Positions 7,583 through 15,912 of a stretch of 64,000 nucleotides of DNA are shown in pieces. Every line of letters starts with the position of its first letter. Positions within the stretch are counted from its first letter, which is position 1. The position numbers were made by a program, and so were the translations under genes. A model generated the notes under the pieces. The model made no database searches and was not told where the DNA came from. It worked only from the letters and a program-made list of their open reading frames with translations. The DNA lies in the NCBI RefSeq assembly GCF_034259325.1, contig NZ_JAXIVS010000006.1, positions 1 to 64,000 of the forward strand. The letters run 5' to 3'. Origin of the DNA: Hyalangium ruber (GTDB taxonomy: Bacteria > Myxococcota > Myxococcia > Myxococcales > Myxococcaceae).

Positions 7583-9008
7583 GCACAGCGGCCTGTCGCA
7601 CGGACCGAGCGAGCTGCGGCTTCCCTTCAAGGTGGGGGCTCGCACCCGCTTCAGCCATTCCAGCCGGGTGGTGAATGGCATTGGGGATCTCCGGCTCCAC
7701 CTCTCCCAGGCGCCACGGCTGGCCCAGGTCCAGATGGTGGAGCGGTCCCGTCAGGCGTTCGAGCACCTGCGGAAGCTCCCGGATGAGGAGTGGTTGGCAC
7801 TGCTGCGGGAGGTCGGGCGGCTCCTCGACGAGGAGTCCCTGCCCATCGGAGACACTCCCGTGGACCCGGAGACGCATGTGGATCTCGTGACGCGCGTGAC
7901 GGGCGTTCCCACGGTCCGGGTCCGGAGCGCGCTCAAGTCCCTGGTGACCGACCTCCAGCGGATGGAGACCATCCTCTCCACGCAGTCGCCGGATGGGACG
8001 GCCGCGGTGTTCCGGACTGGCAGGAGCGAACGGGCGGAGCACGCCTGGACGCTCGCGCCCCAGGGAGAGCAGCTGGCCGTGCGCGTCCCGGCCAACTCCC
8101 CGGCCATCAACATCACCTGGCTCATCGCCTTCGCCCTGCGGCGTCCTGTTCTCCTCGCCGCGTCCGCCTGGGAGCCCTTCACGCCGCTGCGCCTGATCGA
8201 AGCCATCTACAGGGCGGGCGCTCCGGATGGCGCGGCGTCCCTCGCCTTCGGCGACCTGCTGCCCTTCATGGAGATGGCCGACCAGGTGCTCTGGGCCGGT
8301 GACGTGGCTGATCAGCTCTTGTCTCGCGGCCGTCGACTGAAGACCTACCACCAGGGGCGCAGCAAGGCCGTGGTCGTGGGCGAGTTGACGCCCGAGCGGG
8401 TGGATGCGCTCACCCGCATGGCCCTCAGCGGCGCGGGCAGGCTGTGTACCAACCTGAGCGGTCTGCTGGTGGTGGGAGATGCCGAGCGCGCGGGCCTGAT
8501 GCTGGCGGAATCGCTGGCGAAGCTTCCCATCCTTCCTCTCACCCATCCCCACGCGGTCGTCCCTGCCTTCCCCAACCCCGCGATGGCCCGGGCCATCGAC
8601 GCGGAGATTCGTGCCGCCGAGGCGCGGGGCGCCATCGACCTCAGCGCGCGCTGCACCGCGCAGGAGCGGCTCGTGACCGTGGACGGCGTGAGCTTCCTGC
8701 GGCCCACGGTGCTGCTGGTGGACGGGGAGGACCGCTTCTTCGGTGCGGAGCTTCCCTTCCCGTTCGTGACGGTGGCACGGGCCCGCGCGGACGAACTCCC
8801 GGCGCGCTGCCGCAACTCCCTGATCATCTCCACCTTCAACGCGGACCGCGAGCTCGTGCGACGGCTGGCCCAGGAGCCGAGCGTCGACAAGGTCTTCCAG
8901 GATGACTTCGCCTCCCGGGGCTACGACTCCACCGACCCGCACGAAGGCTTCATGTCCGAGTTCCTCTTTCTCAAGAAGGCCATCTGGCCTTGTCCCGCCG
9001 AGGTTTGA
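7569..9008 (+). CDS. aldehyde-dehydrogenase-fold reductase (LuxC/ThnO-like)
   Basis: A 479-residue ALDH-superfamily protein, the length of LuxC acyl reductases. The nucleotide-binding part includes LAVRVPANSPAINITWLIAF (near 170-190); C293 in GAGRLCTNLSG sits where the ALDH/LuxC nucleophile lies. Its partner two bases downstream is an adenylating protein of LuxE size. LuxE activates a carboxylate and LuxC reduces the acyl-enzyme with NADPH to an aldehyde. In this cluster the pair could make glutamate semialdehyde (in equilibrium with pyrroline-5-carboxylate), the partner substrate of the CarB-like enzyme. The thienamycin cluster also has an ALDH/adenylating pair (ThnO/ThnN). The substrate is inference. 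Confidence 0.85.
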   Translation: MATPEHSGLSHGPSELRLPFKVGARTRFSHSSRVVNGIGDLRLHLSQAPRLAQVQMVERSRQAFEHLRKLPDEEWLALLREVGRLLDEESLPIGDTPVDPETHVDLVTRVTGVPTVRVRSALKSLVTDLQRMETILSTQSPDGTAAVFRTGRSERAEHAWTLAPQGEQLAVRVPANSPAINITWLIAFALRRPVLLAASAWEPFTPLRLIEAIYRAGAPDGAASLAFGDLLPFMEMADQVLWAGDVADQLLSRGRRLKTYHQGRSKAVVVGELTPERVDALTRMALSGAGRLCTNLSGLLVVGDAERAGLMLAESLAKLPILPLTHPHAVVPAFPNPAMARAIDAEIRAAEARGAIDLSARCTAQERLVTVDGVSFLRPTVLLVDGEDRFFGAELPFPFVTVARARADELPARCRNSLIISTFNADRELVRRLAQEPSVDKVFQDDFASRGYDSTDPHEGFMSEFLFLKKAIWPCPAEV

Positions 9009-9010
9009 AG

Positions 9011-10111
9011 ATGCCGTCCGGAAATCTCTACTTCCCTGACACGACTTTCCTCCGGAGGGTGATGCAGTCCCACTTCGAGCCGGAGACCGGGACACCGTAC
9101 TGGCTCCAGCGGGACCGGGCGCTCGAGGCCCAGGCGTTGGAGCGCGTACAGACCTTCGAGGACTTCAAGCGGCTCGTGGGCTTCCGGAACATGGAGGAGC
9201 AGCAGCGCTTCGAGCGTGACACGCGCTTCATGCCGCTGGAGACGTTCATCCCCCGAAGCGCGCTGCAGAAAGAGTCCTTCATCTGGGCCTCGCAGACGGG
9301 GGGGACGACCGGCGCGCCCAAGCATGGCACCTGGGGCTCCTCGTACTGGAAGTCGGTGCTCCAGTTCTCCGACGAGATGCTGGACGCACACGGCGTCCCC
9401 CGGGGCGTGAACTGGCTGTTCATCGGTCCCACGGGGCCGCACACGACGGGACGATGGGTCATCTCCATGGCGGAGCGTCGGGGAGGCCGATGCTTCTCCA
9501 TCGATCTCGATCCGCGCATCGTGAAGATCTTCGGCACGGAAGGGATGTGGTCGGCCTACGAGCGCTACGTCCGGCACATCTGGGAGCAGGTCGACCCCAT
9601 CCTCAAGCACCAGAACATCGGGGTCCTCTTCGCCACCTCCCGGCTCCTGGAGATGATTCCGGAGAAGGTGGGTCTGGCGCAGTTCAAGAAGCTGAAGGCC
9701 ATCGTGCATGCGGGGACGACGATGACGCGGGACACCCACCAGATGCTCCGTGAGGAGTGCTTCCCGGGCGTCCCCATCGTCGGCGTCTACGGCACGTCCA
9801 CCACCAGCGTCAGCTACCAGAAGCCGCCGGATCCGGACGATGACGGGCGGGTCATCTACATCCCGTCCTCGCCCCACGTGGTCATGGAGTGCGTGGACGA
9901 GCAGGGCCAGCTCGTGGAGTACGGGCGGGAGGGCCGCGTGGCCACGTACCGGTTCACCGAGGACTCCCTCATCCCCGGCTTCTGGGAGCGGGACATGGCC
10001 TTCCGGGTCAAGCCGTTCGGGCGCCATGCGGCGAAGTACCCCTGGGACTGGATCGAGGACCCCTACAGCCCGGAGTTCACGGTCGAGGGCAAGGTCGAGG
10101 GCGTTTACTGA
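9011..10111 (+). CDS. adenylate-forming enzyme, short form (LuxE/ThnN-like)
   Basis: A 366-residue member of the ANL superfamily, near PaaK and LuxE. The ATP-binding loop is SQTGGTTGAPK (94-104); VYGTSTTSVSYQ (about 257-268) looks like the second motif. At 366 residues it lacks the C-terminal lid domain of normal acyl-CoA synthetases (430 or more) but matches LuxE (about 370), supporting a role as partner of the preceding reductase rather than a stand-alone CoA ligase. The ATG at 9011, 2 bp after the previous stop, is preferred over an upstream in-frame start inside that gene. Confidence 0.85.
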   Translation: MPSGNLYFPDTTFLRRVMQSHFEPETGTPYWLQRDRALEAQALERVQTFEDFKRLVGFRNMEEQQRFERDTRFMPLETFIPRSALQKESFIWASQTGGTTGAPKHGTWGSSYWKSVLQFSDEMLDAHGVPRGVNWLFIGPTGPHTTGRWVISMAERRGGRCFSIDLDPRIVKIFGTEGMWSAYERYVRHIWEQVDPILKHQNIGVLFATSRLLEMIPEKVGLAQFKKLKAIVHAGTTMTRDTHQMLREECFPGVPIVGVYGTSTTSVSYQKPPDPDDDGRVIYIPSSPHVVMECVDEQGQLVEYGREGRVATYRFTEDSLIPGFWERDMAFRVKPFGRHAAKYPWDWIEDPYSPEFTVEGKVEGVY

Positions 10112-10125
10112 AAGGCGGCGGCGTC

Positions 10126-11559
10126 ATGAAAGTTCTTCTGGTCTGGCCTCGAAGCGAGTCGGTGGTGTTGAGCGACGAGCTGAGCTGCTGCGAGCCCCTT
10201 CCCCTGGAGTACCTCGCGGGAGCCCTCAAGGGACGCCACGAGGTGGAGATCCACGATTGCCGCCTCGATCCTCCGCTCGAGCAGCGCGCTCGAGAGGGCG
10301 CGGCCTATGACGTGGTGGGAGTGGCGGTTCCCTTCACGTGCTCGGCCCGTGCGGCGGTGCAGACCGCCCGTGAGGTGAAGCGACTGTGGCCTCGCGCGCT
10401 GCTGGTGCTGGGCGGCCACCACCCGACGGTCTCCAATGAGTGGTTCGCCGACTGCCCCGCCGACTACGTCATCCTCGGGGAGGGCGGAGATGCGCTCCGC
10501 GGCCTCTCCGATGCGCTGGAGCAGGGCACCCCCCTGAGCGACGTGGCCAACCTCGTGCCCTTCGAGCGGTTCCTCAAGGACGGACCACCGCCCGTGGGGG
10601 CGACGGCCAAGGATGTGAAGCACCTCGCGAAGCCGGACCGGAGCCTGCTCACCCGCCACGCCCAGCGGTACTTCCATTCCTATTACCGTCCCACCGCTCT
10701 CATCCGTTTCTCCGCGGGGTGCCCGTACCGCTGTGACTTCTGCATCCTGTGGAAGCTCACCGCCGGGCGCTATTTCACCAAGGCCGTCGACGGCGTCCTG
10801 GAGGAGCTCTCCGAGATCTCCTCCGAGAACATCTACGTCGTGGATGATGAGGCGTTCATCGTCGCCAAACGCATGCATGAGCTGGCGGACGCCATCGCCA
10901 CGGCGGGTTTCCGGAAGAAGTTCCACATGTACATCCGGGCCGACACCGCGGTGCGGAACCCCGCGCTGATGGAGAAGTGGCGCGGCGCGGGGCTGGACTC
11001 GGTGCTCATCGGGGCCGAGTCGCTGGAGGAGGACGAGCTCGATGCGTACAAGAAGGGCGCTGGGGCCTCGGAGACGGTGCAGGCCATGCGGCTCTTCCAC
11101 TCCCTCGGGGTGAAGGTGCGCGCGAACTTCATCGTGCGTCCGGACTTCGAGCGGAAGGACTTCGCCCGGGTGGCGGCCCAGGTGAAGACGCTCGGCGTGG
11201 ACCTGCCCAGCTTCTCCGTGCTCACCCCACTGCCCGGCACCAACCTCTACGAGCGCGTCCGCTCCGAGTTCTTCGTGGACGGTCCGGAGCTCTACGACTG
11301 CTACCACACGCTGCTCCGGACGAAGCTGCCCCTGGAGGAGTTCTACAGCGCCTTCGCCGACCTGATTCAGGGCACGGCCGCGCGCACCGACGTCCCCGGC
11401 GCCAGTCAGGCCCCCGTCTTCTATTACTCCACCGGCTCCGCCTTCACTCGGATGATCCAAGCAGTCCGAGATGGCCACAAGCTGGGGGAGCCCGTCTCCG
11501 GGACTCCGCACCTGCCACCCGCCGCTCCGGCGAGCTACCCGCTCCCGGTCGTGAGCTGA
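10126..11559 (+). CDS. cobalamin-binding radical SAM enzyme (ThnK/L/P-like class)
   Basis: A 477-residue class B radical SAM protein. Residues 1-130 form a B12-binding Rossmann domain (PLEYLAGALKG, GVAVPFTCSA, LGGHHPTVSNEW, ILGEGG). The radical SAM core starts near 190 with the cluster motif C199-x3-C203-x2-C206 (SAGCPYRCDFC). Enzymes of this class methylate unactivated carbons or make C-S bonds. The thienamycin cluster has three (ThnK, ThnL, ThnP), one of which, ThnK, builds the C6 ethyl group by successive methylations. Here there is only one, 14 bp after the adenylating gene. Alkylation at C6 or a C2 thioether are the obvious options, but neither can be read from sequence. Confidence 0.93.
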   Translation: MKVLLVWPRSESVVLSDELSCCEPLPLEYLAGALKGRHEVEIHDCRLDPPLEQRAREGAAYDVVGVAVPFTCSARAAVQTAREVKRLWPRALLVLGGHHPTVSNEWFADCPADYVILGEGGDALRGLSDALEQGTPLSDVANLVPFERFLKDGPPPVGATAKDVKHLAKPDRSLLTRHAQRYFHSYYRPTALIRFSAGCPYRCDFCILWKLTAGRYFTKAVDGVLEELSEISSENIYVVDDEAFIVAKRMHELADAIATAGFRKKFHMYIRADTAVRNPALMEKWRGAGLDSVLIGAESLEEDELDAYKKGAGASETVQAMRLFHSLGVKVRANFIVRPDFERKDFARVAAQVKTLGVDLPSFSVLTPLPGTNLYERVRSEFFVDGPELYDCYHTLLRTKLPLEEFYSAFADLIQGTAARTDVPGASQAPVFYYSTGSAFTRMIQAVRDGHKLGEPVSGTPHLPPAAPASYPLPVVS

Positions 11560-11604
11560 GGCCGGGCGGGATCGCTCCGAGCAGTGCCAGAGGGAACAGG
11601 ACGG

Positions 11605-12342
11605 ATGTGCACGGCAATCTTCGTGTTTCGTCCAGGGGAGGCCTGGCCTCTCCTGTGTTGTGGCACCCGGGATGAGGTACGCACCCGCCCCTGGCGTCCT
11701 CCCGGGGCGTGGTGGCCCGCACAGTCCCCTCGCGTTGTCGGAGGACTGGATGAGCAGGCGGGAGGTACCTGGCTGGCGGTGGACCCCCGCTCGGCCCGGG
11801 CCGCCGTCGTGTTGAACCGGTCGGAGCCGACCGGGGCAGAAGCCTCCCTCAGTCGGGGCAGGCTCCCACTCTGGGCTGTCTCCCAGCCAGACTTCAGCCT
11901 CTCCACGGCGGAGGCGGAGCTGTTCCCGCCTTTCAACCTCCTGCTCATGAGCCCGACGCGCTGCTCCTGGTGGAGGTGGGACGGCACCGGGCTTCGCTCA
12001 CGGAGTCTGGGCCCGGGCACGTACATCCTGACGTCCGCGGACCTCAACGACACGGAGGCCAGCCCGCGGCATCGAAGGTGGCTTCCCCGCTTTGTCGAGG
12101 CGGAGCTGCCAGAGCCCTCGCGGGAGGACTTCCTGGGGGCGTGGGGCGGCTGGCCGGAGCTTCTCGCCGACCCACACTCACCGTTCGACGACTGGACCGC
12201 GCTGAACGTCAAAGGCTTCTCGCACCTCCCAGGGTACGGGACGTCCTCCGCGGCGCTGGTCGCCCTGTCCGCCCAGGGGACTGCCCGATATGACTTCTGC
12301 CAGGGCCCTCCCCACTCTGGCACGTGGCGGCGCGTCCTGTGA
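11605..12342 (+). CDS. NRDE/TANGO2-family protein (Ntn-hydrolase-like)
   Basis: A 245-residue protein beginning MCTAIFVFRPGEAWPLL, with the family motif as TRDE (21-24; normally NRDE) and GGTWLAVD further on. TANGO2/NRDE proteins are predicted Ntn hydrolases with Cys2 as nucleophile after Met removal; their true substrates are poorly known. Start at 11605 places Cys at position 2. It is followed by a CoA-type Nudix hydrolase overlapping by 4 bp. In thienamycin synthesis CoA is cut by a Nudix enzyme (ThnR), a phosphatase and an Ntn-type amidase (ThnT). This protein could take the ThnT role with a different fold, which is a hypothesis. Confidence 0.8.
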   Translation: MCTAIFVFRPGEAWPLLCCGTRDEVRTRPWRPPGAWWPAQSPRVVGGLDEQAGGTWLAVDPRSARAAVVLNRSEPTGAEASLSRGRLPLWAVSQPDFSLSTAEAELFPPFNLLLMSPTRCSWWRWDGTGLRSRSLGPGTYILTSADLNDTEASPRHRRWLPRFVEAELPEPSREDFLGAWGGWPELLADPHSPFDDWTALNVKGFSHLPGYGTSSAALVALSAQGTARYDFCQGPPHSGTWRRVL

Positions 12343-12977
12343 GCAATGAGACGTGCGAGCTCCGAGGCCTCCTCGAGCGTGAGCTCCAGTCGAGGCCCAG
12401 GCGCTCGCTGGAGATTGCCGGCTTCCGGCGTGCGGCGGTCCTCGTCCCTCTCAGATGCGAGGGCGGAGCGCTGCGGACGACGCTGATCGTTCGTGCGGCG
12501 CGTGCGCCCACGCATGCAGGGGATGTGGCCTTTCCTGGGGGATTGGTCGCGCCGGGTGACCAGACCTCGGTGGACACCGCCTTGAGGGAGGCCGAGGAAG
12601 AGGTTCACCTCGCGCGCGCGTCGGTCAAGGTGCTCGGCCTGCTCGACGACACCCCAAGTGGCGCGGGCTTCATCATCACCCCGGTGGTCGGATGGGTGCT
12701 CGGGGATGCACACCTCGGACACGATGGCTGGGAGGTGTCCGAGTCCCTCGACGTCTCGGTCCAGGAACTCTCGGCGCCGGAGCGACTGACGCGAGCCGGA
12801 GTGCGCCAGATTGGCGGACAGCGCTACGCTGCGCTCGAGTATCGCCTGGAGCGGCACCGCATCTGGGGAGCCACTGCCCGGGTGGTGCAACAGCTGCTGG
12901 AGATCCTGGAGCGCGCGGCGACGTCGCAGGGAGGGGCATGTGAAGCAGAAGGCCTGCATCATCATCTACAGGAATGA
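12339..12977 (+). CDS. Nudix hydrolase, CoA-diphosphatase type (ThnR/NudL-like)
   Basis: About 212 residues with the CoA-pyrophosphatase signature: APTHAGDVAFPGGLV (56-70) ahead of the Nudix box with R83-E84-x-E86-E87-E88 (ALREAEEEVH). The helix and the following VLGLLDDTPSGAGF closely resemble E. coli NudL. Known reaction: CoA to 4'-phosphopantetheine plus 3',5'-ADP. In the thienamycin pathway ThnR does this to provide the cysteamine side chain. I prefer the GTG overlapping the previous stop (GTGA); GTG 12324 is also possible. It overlaps the next gene by 38 bp. As a housekeeping NudL it would be out of place inside this operon. Confidence 0.87.
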   Translation: MSNETCELRGLLERELQSRPRRSLEIAGFRRAAVLVPLRCEGGALRTTLIVRAARAPTHAGDVAFPGGLVAPGDQTSVDTALREAEEEVHLARASVKVLGLLDDTPSGAGFIITPVVGWVLGDAHLGHDGWEVSESLDVSVQELSAPERLTRAGVRQIGGQRYAALEYRLERHRIWGATARVVQQLLEILERAATSQGGACEAEGLHHHLQE

Positions 12978-14202
12978 CAATGCCTATCACCGCTCGAACC
13001 TCGCGGGGTTCATGCGTGCCATCCGGGAGGCAGGTGCCCTGGGCATCTGCCTGGCTCCACAAGGCGTGACCTTCGCCGATGGAGAAGTGGACCTGAGCCG
13101 CTCGTACCGCAGTGGTGGCACGCTGCTACTCGCGCCAGGCTCATCGGACGTGCCGGAACTCCGGCGGGAGGTGGGGTTTCTCTGCGAGAGCTTCGAGGTC
13201 CTGCGGATCTTCCCGTGTGTGGAGGATGACGTCTTCACCGCCGCGCTCTGCAGGAGGGACTTCCAGGTTCCGGGGCTGCTTCCCGAGGACGCCATCCACT
13301 TCCGCGACAAGAACGTGATGGCGCGCCGGGCGGAGGAGCTTGGCGTCCGGGTAGCGGGGTGGGGACTGCCCCTCACACTTCAGACGATCCAGGACTTCAT
13401 CCGCGACAACGGATTCCCGATCATCATCAAGCCCTTCGATGGACTGGCCGGGCGTGACACCTACAAGGTCTCGTCCGAAGCAGCGCTGGAGCGGGTCTGG
13501 ACGGCGGTGCGGGACACGCGGCACGACTACCGCGTCGAGAAGTTCGTCGTGGGCTCGCAGTACCACGTCGACATGCTGTTCCGAGAGGGCGAGCCCGTCT
13601 TCCAGGCGGTCTGTCGCTACACACATAACGTCCTGGAGTACCAGTCCAACAAACCTCTCGGGAGCGTGCTCCGGATGGACCTCTCCCATGCACCCGAGTC
13701 GGACATGGTGCGCGACTGCTGTACCCTGGTGCGCGGGTTTGGCCTTGGAACAGGCGTCATCCATGCGGAGTTTTTCCTGCCCGAGGACGGGCAGCCCGTT
13801 TTCGGGGAGGTCGCTGCCCGACTGCCGGGGGGCTACATCGTTCCCCTCTATGCCGAGGCCTTCGGCGTACACCTGGCCTACGAGTGGGCGCGTGCGGAGT
13901 TGGAGCCCGCCTACTCGCTGGTGCCTCCCAGGAGGCGTCCCATGGCAGCGGAGTTCATCACGACGTCGAAGCGGGGCAAGCTCGTGCAGGTCGCGGCCCC
14001 CGTGGAGCCGCAGGTGGCCAGCCACATCGCCGAGGTGAAGTTCACCCGAAAGCTCGGCGATGTCATCACCGATCCCCGCTTCGTCGCCCACGACACCCTG
14101 GGGTACTTCCTCGTCAGGGGTGACTCGGAGGAGGACGCCTTCCACGCGCTCTCCAGGGTCCGGGAGCACTTCACGATCGAGCTGGAGCCCACCCGGGGCT
14201 GA
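12940..14202 (+). CDS. ATP-grasp carboxylate-amine ligase
   Basis: A 420-residue ATP-grasp protein. About 1-120 is a pre-ATP-grasp domain, FPIIIKPFDGLAGRDTYKV holds the ATP-binding Lys, YRVEKFVVGSQYHVDM is the hinge, and HAEFF ... VFGEVAARLPGG carries the Mg-binding acidic residues. It resembles amino-acid ligases and carnosine-synthase-like enzymes, which join a carboxylate and an amine through an acyl phosphate. In this cluster it may couple an amino acid to the bicyclic acid or act in self-protection (inference). The GTG start at 12940 has AGGGAGGGGC just upstream; it lies inside the end of the Nudix gene. Confidence 0.85.
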   Translation: MKQKACIIIYRNDNAYHRSNLAGFMRAIREAGALGICLAPQGVTFADGEVDLSRSYRSGGTLLLAPGSSDVPELRREVGFLCESFEVLRIFPCVEDDVFTAALCRRDFQVPGLLPEDAIHFRDKNVMARRAEELGVRVAGWGLPLTLQTIQDFIRDNGFPIIIKPFDGLAGRDTYKVSSEAALERVWTAVRDTRHDYRVEKFVVGSQYHVDMLFREGEPVFQAVCRYTHNVLEYQSNKPLGSVLRMDLSHAPESDMVRDCCTLVRGFGLGTGVIHAEFFLPEDGQPVFGEVAARLPGGYIVPLYAEAFGVHLAYEWARAELEPAYSLVPPRRRPMAAEFITTSKRGKLVQVAAPVEPQVASHIAEVKFTRKLGDVITDPRFVAHDTLGYFLVRGDSEEDAFHALSRVREHFTIELEPTRG

Positions 14203-14262
14203 CGCCCCGTTCTCCTCTGCCCAACGTATCATCCGGAGGAGGCCGTACCTCATCCGAGGGAC

Positions 14263-15054
14263 ATGATGCGTGAAGCCACAGCTGGGTCGGACGAAAACCC
14301 TCGCCCCGGTGTCGTCTCGAGCCTCGGGCGATGGATGGTGGCCGCGCTCGTCACTGCTGGACTGATGACCGTCTCGAGCGTGGCGTACCCGTTCAGCAAG
14401 CAGGGTGCGTACCATCTGAGGAAGGTTTGGGGGCGAGCCCTGTTGCGGATCTTCGGGGTACGCCTGCGGGTGGAGGATCGGAACAGGGGAGCTTACGAGC
14501 GACCGCCGTACCTGTTCGTGTTGATGAACCAGACGAGTCTGTTGGAAGCGATCTCGATCTCCGCGGTTGCCCCGGTCCCGATGAACGCCTTCCTCAACAT
14601 CGAGTTCGGGCTGATCCCGTTCCTGGGCTGGGGAGTATGGCTGCAGGGTGGGGTCATGGTGGTGCGCCAATGGGCGGCTCAGGCGAAGCGCGCGGCTCAC
14701 AAGGCCAATCAACTGCTCCAGCGGGGAAACAGCTTTGCCATCTCCATCGAGGGGCGGAGGAGCCCGACCGGCGCGCTGCTCCCCTACAAGAAGGGCCCCG
14801 TGATCATGGCGCTGACCACGGGCGCGCGGATCGTCCCCTTGTACATGGTGGACGCGCGCCGGTTGTGGCCCTACGGCGAGTGGCGCGTGCGCCCGGGGGA
14901 GTTGACCGCCGTGCTCGGCACGCCCGTGTCGCTCGAGGGCCGCGCTCTTGAAGAGCGGGACATCATCGTTGCCGAGTTGGAGGCTCTGGCACGCGCGGAA
15001 CTCTCGCGCCAGGGCTACAGCGGCGTGGCGCCTCCGCACCCAGAGGGGAGGTGA
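14263..15054 (+). CDS. PlsC-like acyltransferase with altered active site
   Basis: A 263-residue protein of the lysophospholipid acyltransferase fold, with an N-terminal membrane segment (about 24-46) and the EGRRSPTG block (normally EGTRS). The catalytic HX4D motif is replaced: NHQSLLD-type sequence reads NQTSLLE, with Gln for His and Glu for Asp. Such a protein may be catalytically inactive or use another mechanism. It is 60 bp downstream of the ATP-grasp gene with a GAGGG site, probably still in the operon. A lipid-modifying or membrane-anchoring role for the product is possible but unproven. Confidence 0.75.
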   Translation: MMREATAGSDENPRPGVVSSLGRWMVAALVTAGLMTVSSVAYPFSKQGAYHLRKVWGRALLRIFGVRLRVEDRNRGAYERPPYLFVLMNQTSLLEAISISAVAPVPMNAFLNIEFGLIPFLGWGVWLQGGVMVVRQWAAQAKRAAHKANQLLQRGNSFAISIEGRRSPTGALLPYKKGPVIMALTTGARIVPLYMVDARRLWPYGEWRVRPGELTAVLGTPVSLEGRALEERDIIVAELEALARAELSRQGYSGVAPPHPEGR

Positions 15055-15149
15055 CGGTTGCCGCTCGGCCCGGTCGAGCTCGTCAGGCAGTGAGCGACGG
15101 TGCTCGGGAGCCATTTGGGGTGTGTCCGTCACGCTGGCACAATTCCCCC

Positions 15150-15887
15150 ATGGCTCCCGAATATCGCTTCTGGGTGGATGGGCGGATTCCCGTGCTCAAG
15201 GTGCATCACGAGCCCCGCCCATCCCCGGCGGTCATCGTTCTGCACGGACTCCGCTCCAAGGCGGATGACCAGCGCTACGATCTGGATCTGCTCGCCAACG
15301 CGGGGTTGACCGCCGTGGGCATCGACGCCCCGCATCACGGCGCACGGTGGGACGGGTGGGTGGAACGGATGGCCGACTGGGGCCCGTCGGCGTACCACGA
15401 GAACATTCTGCGCCTCGTCCTCGAAGCGGCACCGGATGTGAGCCGTGTCATCGATCATCTGAAGGACGAGGGCCACGGCCCCATCGGGGTCGTCGGTGTC
15501 TCCCTGGGTGCGTACACCGCGCTGACCGTGGCGACGTGGGACCCGCGGGTGGAGGCCACGGTCTCCATGCTGGGCTCTCCGGACTGGGCGCCTCGCGACG
15601 CGCCCATGACGCACGAAATCTACCAGCTCATGCAGCAGGCGCCGGTGCATCGCCCGGCGGACTGCGCGCGCAACCCGCTGCTGCTGATGAATGCGGGGCG
15701 GGACAACCTGGTGTCGCCCCACGGGTCTCGCGAGTTCGCGCGGAGAGCTTGGGACAACCACCCCTGGCTTGGCCGCTACGTCGAATATGTCGAGTACCCC
15801 GAGTCGGACCACTTCGTCCGCTCGGAGGACTGGTCGGACATGTGGAGCCGCGCACAGGGCTTTCTGCGCTGGCACCTTCGCGCCTGA
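15150..15887 (+). CDS. alpha/beta hydrolase (YjfP/YitV-like esterase)
   Basis: A 245-residue soluble hydrolase with VIVLHGLRSKADD (oxyanion), DAPHHGAR, nucleophile elbow GVSLGA, acid in NAGRDNLVSP and catalytic His in ESDHFVR. The order and spacing match small esterases such as YjfP. It is 95 bp after the PlsC-like gene with a weak ribosome site, so it may be the last gene of the cluster or an unrelated neighbour. A product-hydrolysing (resistance) role is conceivable; no serine beta-lactamase motif is present. Confidence 0.82.
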   Translation: MAPEYRFWVDGRIPVLKVHHEPRPSPAVIVLHGLRSKADDQRYDLDLLANAGLTAVGIDAPHHGARWDGWVERMADWGPSAYHENILRLVLEAAPDVSRVIDHLKDEGHGPIGVVGVSLGAYTALTVATWDPRVEATVSMLGSPDWAPRDAPMTHEIYQLMQQAPVHRPADCARNPLLLMNAGRDNLVSPHGSREFARRAWDNHPWLGRYVEYVEYPESDHFVRSEDWSDMWSRAQGFLRWHLRA

Positions 15888-15912
15888 CGACAGGCCTTAC
15901 CCCTGAGTCTCT

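Noticed and set aside
13141-15132. 663-residue minus-strand frame opposite the ATP-grasp and PlsC genes
   Set aside because: Shadow of the plus-strand genes in high-GC DNA; no start site and His/Arg-rich anti-frame composition.
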